In this document: piece by piece, positions 28,261-38,935 of the stretch
Layout of the letters: each line of letters opens with the position of its first letter
Position numbering within the stretch: the stretch's first letter is position 1
Assembly (NCBI GenBank): GCA_020086605.1
Contig: JACBWW010000046.1
Location: 3,721,279-3,785,278 of the forward strand
From: Lanius collurio
Taxonomy: Eukaryota > Chordata > Aves > Passeriformes > Laniidae
Reading direction: 5' to 3'
DNA length: 64,000 nt
Notes under the pieces: model-generated
What the model saw: only the letters and a program-made list of their open reading frames with translations
What the model was told of the DNA's origin: nothing
Database searches by the model: none
Position numbers and translations under genes: made by a program

Positions 28261-28869
28261 AAGATGCTGTAAAGCCAAATTCTCGCCATGGAGTAAATGT
28301 GCTTTAGGACAGTAGAGTAATATGTGTGTGGGTGTGTGTGCAAGTCAATGTGAGTGTGGGGAAGGGTGACCTCAGTCCCAAGGAGCGATTCCCGGTGTCC
28401 TCCACCCTCTCCTTGCAGAGGTGCTCTATGGGATCTCGTGAGATGCCCCAATTACAGTGAACACACTGAGCTCTGTAACATCCCTCCCTTAATTGCCAGA
28501 GCGCTTCTGCAGCTCTCCAGGACCACTTTTATTTCATCAAGTTTTCCATCATGCTCTGTCAAACTGGTGCTCTACATCTATGAGCAATTTCAGCTGGACT
28601 ATAAATAAATAGGTGTTTGAAACAGATTTAGGCACTGTGTTTGCAGATCCATGCAGGGATCTGATGTGAATCGGCAGCAAGGGCAGTAATTAACATCTCC
28701 AGGCAGCTGAGGCCAGGGAGAGCTGCAGACAGATCCATCAGCTCTGGCTCCAGAGTTAAGGCTGGATTTATAAGTTAATAACTGGCCAAACACACGCCAG
28801 TTGCTCTGCTGGTCCTGCTAACTCAATTCCGGCACTCCCGGCACATTGTGCAGGCATCGTGCTGGAGCA

Positions 28870-28908
28870 GCAGGAATTATCCCTCAGAAGCAGGAATTAT
28901 CCCTCAGC
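28870..28908. repeat. 20-base tandem duplication
   Basis: GCAGGAATTATCCCTCAGAA occurs twice in direct tandem; the second copy diverges after CCCTCAGC. It is a local slippage duplication. Confidence 0.8.
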
Positions 28909-29225
28909 AACTGCTCAGGACATGCAGGGAGATAAATACACCTCCCTTCTAGTTAAAGTAGAAATTCTTCTCCTCCATTTACCCATCTCAGCTTACCCAG
29001 TGCTATGGGGATTTATTAGCAGGTCATGGGAAGTTCAGGTACTCCTGCTGCTCTCTGGAGAGGGGATGGATTTTGCCATTCATGAGCAGATCCCATGGGA
29101 AACAATCTGTTCTTTTGGGAAGAGGGGATTTGGCAGCAGCAGGATACAAACCCAGGGGCTGCAGCATCGTCTTTAACAAACAGTGGGATTTCCCCTTGGA
29201 AATGGAGCCTGTGAGGGGTGGGCAG

Positions 29226-29255
29226 CCTTCCCTGCCCTTCCCTGCCCTTCCCTGC
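29226..29255. repeat. 10-base tandem repeat, three copies
   Basis: Three consecutive copies of CTTCCCTGCC are visible, the last running into TAGAGC. It is a short microsatellite-like array in non-coding DNA. Confidence 0.75.
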
Positions 29256-31470
29256 CTAGAGCTGGGGCGGGCAGAGCCCTCAGCATCTCCTGTCACTGTC
29301 ACCCAGCCCCTCAGCAGTGGTAATTAATTAAGAACCAGCCACGGTGCTATTTCCCAGAGCCCTGAGCCAGAGTTTGTCACAGGGATGGGTTTCCAGGAGT
29401 GAATCCATTCCAATGCTTCAAGGTACAGGATGAAGTATCCTGCATCCTGCTCCTCCTCAGCTGGGCAGCTCTTTGGTGAGGTTACCGTGTTTTCAGCCTC
29501 AGAAGAAAATCATAATTTTATGTGCAGATAAATATCTGAAATACAGCCCCGGCCTCTCGGCTGGCTGCCCCCCATACTCAGCTCTGATGTGAGGAGGGTC
29601 AGTGCTCACACCCTGCTTTCCGAACTGAGCCCTTCCCAAACTGCCTTCTCGCTTTTCCTTGCTCTTCCAGGCTTTGGCTGCAAGCAAAGCAAGGCTGGAG
29701 TGCAACTGTGGCTGCTGGGTGAAGGCCCCTCTCAGTTGCCAGCTGTGCCAGAGGCTTGTGATTGCTCCACCGAGTTGGGAAAGGCAGGGAAGAGGGGACA
29801 TCTGTGCTGAGGGAATACTGGGAAACAGCTCCTTGGTCCTGGCAGTGTCCCTGTGCTCCTCACCTGCCTGAAAATCCATGAGGGACTTGTGTCCTTTGCA
29901 CTCGGTCTGTTTGACCCTGGGAAAGGGGTGGCAGGACTTGTCTTCACATCCCTGCAGGAAACAGAGAGGGAAAACTGCCAGGGAGCGTGGGGAATGCAGC
30001 TGTTCCCAGCTCTTGTCACAGCTGTCCAGTGACAGAGGTGGCACTTGGTGTGGGCTCGTGGCAAGGGTCACAGAGCCCCCGGTGTCCCTGCCAAGCAACT
30101 CAGCCCAGATCCTACACCTCTTCCATGGGGAGCCTCCCTGCTGGTTTTTTCCATGTTTTTTGACTTTCCCTGGGAGCACAGGAGTCCCTGTTCCTGGCAG
30201 GAGGGCCGGGTGACACTCCTGGTGCTCGACACAGCTTTGGGTGGCAGCACTTTGGAGGGCACTGGCAGGAAAGCAGCAGAGAGCCCCACCCTGGGCTGGG
30301 GTCAGGCCGGGCTTTTTCACTACAACAATTCCTGGGAAGGTGGAGTAGTAAATGTTTTATTATTTTCCAGTTTTCCCTTTGCCCCAAGCCCCTCCAGCTT
30401 CCCCCTGCTCTGCTGGTGGTGTCAGGACAGAGACACTCCTGTGGGCTCCGGCCAGGGTTTTGTCCAGAGACTTTATAAATCCTAATTTTTTATATATTTT
30501 ACAAATAAAATATTCCTGCCATTCCTTGATTTTTTTCCCATTTCATCCACGCATGGATTTAAGCACAGGCAGGAGCAGAGAGTGGGTTTTTTTGGCAAAG
30601 CTGAGCTTTAATCAGCTGGAATTCCAGAGGGAGCCCAATATCAGTGCCCGAGGAGTCAGAGCACTGGCTGTGGATGCAGCCCCGCCATTCATTAAACATC
30701 AAATAACTCTGCAATTAATTAGGAGGCCAAGGCAGCTCCTGGAGCACCCGGGGTTGATTTTTTGGAGTGCGTTGGAGCAGTGTCTGTTCCTGGAGGCGAA
30801 TGTGGCTGTCAGTGCTGGAAACCGCCCGGCTCCTGTGAATCAGCCTGTGCCCCACCCAGCCCCACACCGCCGGGCTGTTCCTGCATTTACTGCTCCCGAT
30901 CCATTGGCAAACTCGCCCTCATCTTTTCCATGGGCTGCTTGGACAGCGCAGGCTAAAGCTGAGCTCCAGGCACGGCTGGGGAGAGCCCTCCAAACTGGGG
31001 GATGGGGCAGGGCTGCCTCCCTTCAGCGCTGGGATGCTGGCGGGAAAAGCAGGCTTGGGAAAAGATTAAAAAAAAAAAAATCCCCTTATGATTTGAAATA
31101 ACGTCTTGATTTAAGTCGTGGAGTTCTCTGCCACTGGGTTTGTAAGCAACGATTTTGTTTGTTTAATCTAGGCACTAATAGGAAATGCGTAAATAGAGCT
31201 GGTCATTTACGGCAGCCTCTGTGTCAGAAAGGACAAAATTGAGGCTTTTTGGCTAAAACAGCCTCTCCCCACGTCCTTCCCCGCACCATAGCCTGTCCTA
31301 GGCACCGACTCCCCTCACCCACCCTCGGAGAAAAATTTGTGGTCACAGCAGAAGCGGCTGAGGATGTTGCACCAGCTCCTGCCCGATACCATCTCTTGAA
31401 GAACTACGAAGAAGAGATAAAGTTGCTAAAACTGCTCCGGCTTCAGTCCCCTGAAGGAAAGAGCAGAAAT

Positions 31471-31760
31471 GCCACTCACCTTCCTGTGCTTCCCATGCTC
31501 CGGGGGGGTCATAGCCGTGCTAGGGAGCAGGAGCAGCCAGAGTCCTGCTTTTATTTCCCACCGATTTTCTCAGCGGTCCCAGCGCCTCCTCGCTTAACTT
31601 CCACATGTTTTCGGAGCGCTGGAATCCTGCCGGCATCTGCAGCCCGGTCCAGTGGCTGCAGAACAGGAAATCCTGTATTTTGTTTCTCTTCTCCACACCA
31701 AACGTGTGCAGTTAATGACGTTAAAGCCGCTGGGAAGGCGATGACGTCGTTTGGTGCCAG
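31471..31760 (-). promoter_or_regulatory. Candidate promoter and 5' exon of the P2RY10B-like gene
   Basis: On the minus strand, ACAGGAAG|GTGAGTGG is a full-consensus splice donor with the exon ending at 31480. Some 230-270 bases upstream are two TGACGT elements (31716-31721 and 31742-31747), the second a near-perfect CRE (TGACGTCG). With the acceptor at 28246, this would form a 5' non-coding exon and an intron of about 3.2 kb. Strand and spacing support this; the assignment is inferred. Confidence 0.4.
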
Positions 31761-34700
31761 TGCCCAGGGATGGAGACCATGGATTTCTGTCGCCTCTGGG
31801 CACGGGGGCTGTGGGAGGGGATGGTGCCCTTCCCTCCGGCTGCTCCTGCTGCTCTCCACGGTCACTGTGCCTGGGAAGAGCTGTAAAATACAGAAGCAAC
31901 CTCCCAATAAGTGCTCGCTGAAGGAAAAAACGAGCACTCTGCCAGTGTAAGTTACTGGAAGGGAGTAATTTTCCCTCATTTTCTTGGAAGCTTGGTTAGC
32001 CTCAGACTGTCAAGGCTGCAGGCTAAAGCTGGAGGGTTTGGACTTTATTCCTGAAATAATGTGATGGTTTAAGGTGGAGATTTTCCCAAAATACTTTTGT
32101 TTAAAGAAACCATGATGTGCATCATTCCCGATCTTTTTCGTCTCCTTTAATTCCCTTCCTATATCTGTGCACAAATAAAAGGTTTTTAGCTGTTTTTCTG
32201 CCTGCTGAGCATGACCTCCTTCCTCCGTGGCTGAACAAGTGGTGTAACTTCATGGTGTGACTTCTTCTGAGCTGCCTCTTTTCCAGCTGAGCAGTTTTAC
32301 CTGATATCCCGAGTCACAGCTCACGGCCCAGGGCTTGGACAGATAATTTGGCTGTTGGCAACTTTCCCTTCCTGGAGGTGATGTAAAAATAGAAATATTC
32401 TTACCCTAGTTTTTTGTAAATGGCTCTGTGACCTCACAAAACTAACAGGAACAGAACAGTGGAAGAGAAACAAAAGGAGGAAGCTCTTAAAACCTTTAGT
32501 TACCAGCTCAGGGGCTGGGATCAGGAGTGCACCAGAGCTCTGCCACCCACTCAGCACTCAGATCTCCTTGTGCCAAGAAATCATGGAATCTGAGAGTGAT
32601 TTGGATTGGGGACCTTAAAGACTCTCTGATTTCAATGCCCTGCCATGGGCACGGACACCTCCTGCTATCCCAGGTTGGTCCAAGCCCTGTCCAGCCTTGG
32701 ACACTTCCAGGGATGAGGCAGCCACAGCTTCTCTGGGCACCCTAAATCCCCATGGCTCTCATCTCAGAGGATTTGGGACATGCAAGGGCTGTTTATCACT
32801 CCTGGTTTTCTTCCTGTGCATCTCTTCCAGGAGCTGGTGCTGATCCTGGGAAGAAGGACCAGCGCTCATGTGTTTGTGGAGCGTTCACAGAGCACAGAAG
32901 GGAGGCTGGCACTGTGCCCCATCCCTCTCCAGAGGGCAGAGGTTAATCCCTGAGAGAAGGGGCTGCTTTATCAGGATATCCTGCCTGGGACATCCTATTT
33001 CTGTGTCTCCAGCAGTGTATCCAGCCATCCCTGAGCCCTATTTTTAGGTGTTTGTTTCCAGCTGTGCTGCTGGAGAAGGAGAGATCAGGGGATGTCAGAC
33101 CCAAGCAAGGGGTTTGTAACTAAGCTGAGCCCTTCCTCTGCTCCTTGGCTTTTTGGACAACTTTTGCAGAAGATCACAACATTCCTCCCCATGAAAATCT
33201 GAGGAACTGACAAACCTCAAGTCTTATCCTTCAACATACAGGGGTCAACCTCTCCTTTATTCTTTCAACTTGGGCAAGTTTTTGTTTAGCATTTCTGTTT
33301 CTCTGGCTCATCCCCAAAACTAATGTGCCTTTCACACTTGGCAACGATCTGCTTCCAAAGGCAGAAGGCACAAAGGAACTTTTAAATAACTTCTCAAATA
33401 ACTGTGAGACTTTATCTAAGGCCTCCAGATAGAGGTCTCTTCTCCTGCAGCCTGGTATCCTGTGGGCAGGAGGCCAAACGCAGATGATCAGCATCTCTCA
33501 AGCGCTCAGCATTGAGAATATCTGACAGGATGCACCTGAAGGATGTATGAAAAGCAGGGGGAGGAGCAGGTTTGTTCATACAAAGCAGCTTCACCCTTGT
33601 GCAGGGAGCTGAGGGGGCCGGGTGAGCTCCCAGCTCATTGTCCTCTCGCTGTCACACAGAGCTCTCTGCAGGGACAGCATTTTGGGAAGCTCCGATTTAT
33701 TTTACAGCAAACCATTGTCAATCCCTCCCTTACATTTTTTGGCTAAGCCTTTGTCTAATCCACAACCCCAACATTTTTGGTTAAAATGCACCAGTCATTC
33801 CCAAAAGCTTTTAAGCGTGATTAAGTGGTTTCACGGTTTTGAACTGGCTGTGGAGCCGTTATCCTGCATTTCCAGCATATTTTGTTTTTCCTCTGGGCAG
33901 GGAGCTGGTACTTTCATTTAAGGGAAGCAAGAGGTACTGCAAGATCTTGCAGCTCAGAACCAGAAGCTGCAGAAAGGCTTTAAATTCCTTAGGAGTTCCT
34001 TCCAAATGTGTTTGTTGTCATGCATGGAGGACCCTTTCAAGCAGGAGACGAGATACCATACCTCTGCTCCTGGTTAGGGTGGGGTGGCACTGCAGAGAAA
34101 CACATTTTCTTCTTCTAAAAGCTGAATGGCTCATGTTCTAGGGGAAAAGAAATGTGTTTGCCCCAGGGCTGGGACCTGGGGACAGGCACTGTGCCAGTGC
34201 AGGTAGCTTGGAGACCTCACTGCATCTCCATCCTGAGCAGTTCCCTTCAGGGTGAGATGCTCCAGCCCCAGGAGCTCTTCAGATCCATCTTCACACACCT
34301 GTGGAGCTGTACCCAACCTCTTGATTTGGTTGGACTCTGCCTTTCTGTGGCATCCCTGTCAAAACAGCTTTTTGGGTCTGCCCAAGAAAGAGGAAAAACC
34401 TTTTTCTACTGGTGAGTCTGAGCAGCAGCACCAGCACAAGAGATAATCCAGGAGCAACATCATGAAATTATATTTCCTCTTGTCAAAATAATAAACATGT
34501 TTTTTGGTCACAGGAAATGGGGTGAATTACAGGAACCTGAGCCAGGCTTGTTGTGCCTCTGACTGTGTGAGGCAAAGCAGCCCCTGCAGTCCAGGGCCTG
34601 GGTCAGATCCAGCACCAGCCAGCTGGGAAGGCAGCTGGAATACTCTCCTCCTCACTGCAATGCCTGTTCTTCTCTTGAGATGCACACTGAGGTTTTGGAA

Positions 34701-37383
34701 GACCTGAACTGAAGACTCTGGGGTTTGTGGAGGCCAAAAGGGTCATCTTGAACTTTTGGAAAAGTGCAGGTTTTCCCTGATCTCTCTTTGCTCTGAGCTG
34801 TTGCTCTCTAGGCTGGCCCAACCTGACTGACTTCCTCTGGTGGTGTAATCCCATCTGGCAGCTGAACCCTACAGAGGTGGTTTAGGTCTGCCCCAACCAA
34901 AACCAGGGCACTTTCTCCCACACCAGAAGAGAGCTTAAGTCACAGTTGTGTGGTCCCCTGCACACCAAAGGACTGAAAGTGTTGAGTGTGTGGCCTTTCC
35001 TCACAGGCTGGGGCTGCAGTATGGAAAAGGAGCATTTTGGGGAGCCTGAGGGAGTTCAGAGGGCGAGTGAGGCAGGAAAACGGGGTCATCTGAGGTGCTT
35101 GGGGATGCCATCCTGGAGCTGGAGAATGTTATCCCTGATGGAGACACCGAGTCCATGCTAAGGTTATGTGCAGGAGAGCCACTGTCCTTCCTGGACACTC
35201 AGCAGCTGGAGTGGGTATTCCCATGCCATGTCCATCTTCCACTATCCAGGATACCTTCCCATCCTCAAAGTACTCCTAAATCTAATATAAGCGTGGCAGA
35301 TTTAAAAATGAAATAAATAACCAGTATTCAGAGTAAAAACAAGCAACAAATCTGTTAAAGAATAATAAAAGTTGCTCTCCATTGCTTGAACCCCGATCCC
35401 AGGAGGAGCTGATCCCAAGCAGCTGTCCAGGTACCAGTGATGACTACAAAACTCAGCTGATGTTTGCAACACAGCCTTTATTTTTCTGAGCATCAGTTCT
35501 TGGGAAGTAAAACCCACAGAATGGGCTACAGGGTTCCCGTAAGCGCCCTCAGCTTGTTTTCACCTGATCAAGGGAGAAGGGTGCGAAAGTGAAGGGACAG
35601 GAAACAGTTCCCAGCCACGTGGTGGCTGAGCAAGGTCTATAAAAATCCTCAAAACAAGCACTGAAACTGAAGCCTCATGCCCTGACAACTTTACACAGAG
35701 TGTAGCTTATGAGAGGCTGCTGAACTGACAACAGCTGAGTTGTGTGAGGTTCTGTGAGCATCCACCCCTTTGGAAGGGGGTTCCTTGCAGAGTGTAAACA
35801 TTTATTGTGCCAGTGACATCAGAGAGATTTCCACTGACTCCAGCACATCCTACTCAGCCCCAAATCTTCTTCTCACACCTGGGGGGAGAACTATGAGAGC
35901 TTATTGTGTTTGAACATGTCGTGGCCCTTTAGAGAAACTCCAGGGAAATGGAACCTTAATTCTCAGCTTTTCCCCATTTTTTTGTGAAACAGAAGTGGGA
36001 AAACACAGTATACTGGAAATATTTGGCTGAGCTAAGATGTAACTCAGTGGAATTGAGTGGTTGGAGTTAAAATACACATAGCAAGTGTCTCTGGTATTTC
36101 TTCTGGTTTTGTTGCAAGACTGTACAAATTGTCCACATTCTTTTGAAAATAGATTTCCAAAGGCAATGAATTGGTGACTGTTCAGCCAAATCCATCCCCA
36201 GGTATCACGAGATACCATTGAAGTTACAGAGTGGGTGGACTCAGCTGAAGAGCTGTAACTAATTAAAAATAAGGGGTAAATTAATCCTTCTTTGTCGCTG
36301 CTTTGCATAGCTACCTAAAAATGTTAACATTAAGATCATGACAGGACCAAGTGGAAAAAAATCACAACAATTTATGAATGTAACTTCTGCTCAATCAGTG
36401 AAATCACCTTGGCAAAGGACTCCTCTCTTTTTTAAAAGGTGCATCAACTGAATGGGTTGCACTGAGCTTTTCTGGGGCAGATTCATCTCAGGTACCTCTG
36501 GACCACACACAGAAGAGAGTGAGGACCTGCTGGTACCACCAACACCATCAAACCCACCTGCACTGACCCCAGGACCACCACAGCCCTGCCCCAAGGAGTC
36601 TAAAGGCAAAAGCCACCTGCCCATGTCCCCCTTGCCAGCTTGGAGGGGAAGAAAGTCACCTGGAGCAAGGGAAGGTGCCACTCTCTGGATGTTTGAGGGG
36701 AATTTGTCTTGCAGAGGGTCTTGCACCAGCTGAGGGTGCAAATTCTGGGATGTGTCAGCAATTAGGGAGCAAACAGAGCTGAGTGAGGAGGGAAAGGAGG
36801 AAGAAGAGGGGGAGAAGGAGTGTGGAAAGGGGGAACAGAGGTCACTGGTGACCAGTGGGATATGCTAAACCCAGGAGCACGTGGAAACCAGCTGCACACC
36901 TTCACCTGTCCACAGCCCCCACTGCACAAACCACAATGTCCTTTGGTTGCCACTGGCCAGATTCATGTTCTTGTGTGGTTTTCCCAGAGAAGATCCTTCA
37001 GCAGATGTCAGTGTATGGATGTGGGACTGTCTCTGGCTCGATTACAGAGCCTGGAACTGGGAAAATAGAAGAAAAGTCTGGGACTTTTCCACCATTCCCC
37101 AGTAAAAGTTTTATCACTCCCTCCTGTGTATTTTCTAGTCCAGCAAGGTCAGGTGGGGGTGGCACAGTGGGAGGACAGTCACACCAGTTGGGTGTCTCAC
37201 CAGATTCCAACATACCAGTCTTAGACGGAGCTTTGTCTTCTATACACTGAAAAAATTCCACTGCCACAAAATTCCCCTGGATAAACCTGCAGGAACTTCC
37301 ACAGCAGAGTTGCTAATGGAGTTTCCCAGACCAGTCTCAGATTTCATATTAATTACCTTTGTTTTTTCCAAGTGCCTCTCCTG
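31761..37383. other. Spacer between the P2RY10B-like upstream region and P2RY10
   Basis: I see no gene. It contains one CR1 fragment (32578-32745) and otherwise unique-looking sequence. The part just below 37384 is the 3' flank of P2RY10. The nearest minus-strand AATAAA hexamers I see are at 35801-35806 and 35478-35483, about 1.6-1.9 kb past the stop, so the P2RY10 3' end stays undefined. Confidence 0.45.
32578..32745 (-). mobile_element. CR1-type LINE 3' fragment, reverse orientation
   Basis: It starts with AAATCATGGAATCTGAGAG and GGGGACCTTAAAGA, then CCTGCCATGGGCACGGACAC, CTTGGACACTTCCAGGGATG and CAGCTTCTCTGGGCACCC, the reverse complement of the CR1 3' region. About 170 bases remain. Confidence 0.85.
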
Positions 37384-38406
37384 TCATTCCTTCATTGACG
37401 AGGCGCTCTCTTTGCTCATGAGCCGGCTCCGGATGACCATGCTGCTGTGCCTGGAAATCTGTTCCTGGAACTCGGAAGTCATGAAGAAGTAGATGATGGG
37501 ATCCAAGCAGCAGTCGAAGCTGGCAAGGCTCAGGCAGAAGGGCTGGGTGTAGAGTGTGATGGTGCTCAGGAAGCAGTCGGTGATGACTTTCTCCTTCACC
37601 AACATGTAAAAGAAGAAGTTGATGTGGTAGGGAGCAAAACACACACAGAACACAATGGCACACATGGAAACCATCCTGAGGGCCTTCCGCCTCTCCCCGC
37701 TGTTTTCCTGCGGGATGTGGAAGCCGCGGATGGAGTCTCTGGTTTTCCACGTGCAGTATAAGATGGTGACCAGCGGGCCCACGAAGCCCAGGAGCTCGGC
37801 GGTGCCGGTCATCAGCACCGTGCCCACCTTGCTGTCGATCGGCTTCACCTGCAGGTCGGCAAAGCAGGAGTTGGTGTTTTTTTCCAGCCCGTGGCTCCTC
37901 ATGATGGGGAAGGGCACGCAGGCCACCCCCACCACGAGCCAGACCAGGGCGCTGATGGCGGCGTCATAGCGGCGCTTCCAGTCCTTGGCTCGGAAGGGGT
38001 GGTACAGGAAGAAGTAGCGCTGGATGCTGATGCAGGTGAGGAAGCAGATGCTGGCGTACATGTTGAGGTACTTCAGGTAGAAGCACAGCAAGCACAGGAC
38101 ATCCCCGAAGGGCCAGGTGTGGTTGATGTAGTAGTAGATGCGCAGGGGCAGTGAGAGGACGTGGGCCAGGTCGGCCACGGCCAGGTTGATCATAAAGATG
38201 ACGGCTTTGCTCTTCCTGCTGATGAAGCGGCACAGGACCCACAGGGCAGCACTGTTGGCCAGCAGCCCTGGGATGAAGATGAGGGTGTAGGTGGTGGCAT
38301 AGAGGGTGCTCTTGAAGGAGTTGTCAGGAGAGGAGCAGCTCTGGTTGCTCTGGGTCATGACTGGGCTGCTGGAAGAGGCTGTGTTGGTGTAGGGCAGGTG
38401 GGTCAT
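37384..38406 (-). CDS. P2RY10: P2RY10, lysophosphatidylserine-type class A GPCR
   Basis: This intact coding exon has 340 codons, close to human P2RY10 at about 339. P2RY10 is known as a lymphocyte receptor for lysophosphatidylserine and related lysolipids, coupling through G12/13. Landmarks are N51, D79 in NLAVADL, IQRY (R130), W156, P211, CFAPYH with P259, and DPIIYF (D302, P303). C105 and C181 should form the extracellular disulfide. The N-terminus has sequon N21 and a serine-rich stretch. The ending RLMSKESASS closely resembles the tail of mammalian P2RY10 and separates it from the longer paralogue at 27-28 kb. I chose the ATG at 38406 because a minus-strand acceptor (TTTTCCTCTCCACAG) ends at 38409, two bases before it. 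The frame stays open 18 codons further upstream, but those lie in the presumed intron. A 5' non-coding exon is therefore expected further upstream. An ATG 16 codons downstream is a less likely alternative. Confidence 0.95.
   Translation of the reverse strand: MTHLPYTNTASSSSPVMTQSNQSCSSPDNSFKSTLYATTYTLIFIPGLLANSAALWVLCRFISRKSKAVIFMINLAVADLAHVLSLPLRIYYYINHTWPFGDVLCLLCFYLKYLNMYASICFLTCISIQRYFFLYHPFRAKDWKRRYDAAISALVWLVVGVACVPFPIMRSHGLEKNTNSCFADLQVKPIDSKVGTVLMTGTAELLGFVGPLVTILYCTWKTRDSIRGFHIPQENSGERRKALRMVSMCAIVFCVCFAPYHINFFFYMLVKEKVITDCFLSTITLYTQPFCLSLASFDCCLDPIIYFFMTSEFQEQISRHSSMVIRSRLMSKESASSMKE
38141..38308. repeat. Near-identical paralogous tract, copy B (gene-conversion candidate)
   Basis: This is the partner of 27973-28140 within P2RY10 and encodes TM1-TM2. 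Identity is 167 of 168 bases. It falls off sharply at the N-terminal side, just after the CATAGAGGGTG shared by both. Confidence 0.9.
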
Positions 38407-38408
38407 TC

Positions 38409-38425
38409 CTGTGGAGAGGAAAATG
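38409..38425 (-). other. Splice acceptor of the P2RY10 coding exon
   Basis: The minus strand reads TTTTCCTCTCCACAG followed by GAATGACC. It has a good polypyrimidine tract and AG two bases before the ATG. It implies an upstream 5' UTR exon that I could not locate with confidence. Confidence 0.7.
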
Positions 38426-38790
38426 GGCTGTGAAGGCAAAGGCACTGCAGGAGTTGTCAATACTCACGTTTGGCTGTTCAGCACAATGCAGAGGTTTGGG
38501 AATGATGTCTGCATGAAACATCCTGGTATCGTGTCCAGAGCTGCCCTGTCAGAGATCCCACTGTTCCCACAGACGTGGGAGACCATTCCTGGTGTGTCAG
38601 TCCCAGGAGCACCAGAGAAGCTGTGCCACTGATCACAGGGCAGCAGGACAAGCTGCCTGTCCTTTGGCCATCTCCTTGAGGTCTCCTGTGGTTTGGTCTC
38701 TGGGAGCTGGAATACATGGATGAAAGGTGGGCCATATCCCAGCCTCCATCACAGTCATGGCCCAACGAGCAGAGTGTGGGTGCCAAGCAC

Positions 38791-38935
38791 TGAATCATGG
38801 AATGATTTGGATCAGAGGGAACCTTAAAGCTCATCCAGTCCCACCCTGTTCCGTGGGCAGGGACACCTTCCACTATCCCAGGCTGCTCCAAGCCACATCC
38901 AACTTGGCCTTGAGCACTTCCAGGGATATATTGGG
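38791..38935 (-). mobile_element. CR1-type LINE 3' fragment, reverse orientation
   Basis: GAATCATGGAATGATTTGG, GGAACCTTAAAGCTCATCC, GGGCAGGGACACCTTCCAC and GAGCACTTCCAGGGAT follow the reverse-complement CR1 3' order. About 145 bases remain. Confidence 0.85.

Larger units (their letters stand above)
28251..31470. other. Probable first intron of the P2RY10B-like gene
   Basis: I see no recognisable coding exon. A 273-codon minus-strand frame (29499-30320) and a 249-codon plus-strand frame (30352-31101) show no domain, have low-complexity composition and begin at non-ATG or arbitrary positions. Other contents are a GT-rich run near 28321-28342, two small tandem duplications (28870-28908 and 29226-29255) and an AT-rich homeodomain-like cluster at 30686-30730. 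Confidence 0.45.

Noticed and set aside
29499..30320. 273-codon open frame on the minus strand
   Set aside because: It is the longest non-receptor frame here, but it shows no domain, signal or membrane pattern, and its composition looks like translated non-coding DNA. It lies in the presumed intron of the P2RY10B-like gene.
30352..31101. 249-codon open frame on the plus strand
   Set aside because: It has no motif or repeat pattern typical of a protein, includes an A-rich run near its end, and lacks exon borders.
31249..31950. 233-codon open frame on the plus strand
   Set aside because: It begins at TTG rather than ATG, matches nothing I recognise, and overlaps the better-supported minus-strand donor and CRE elements.
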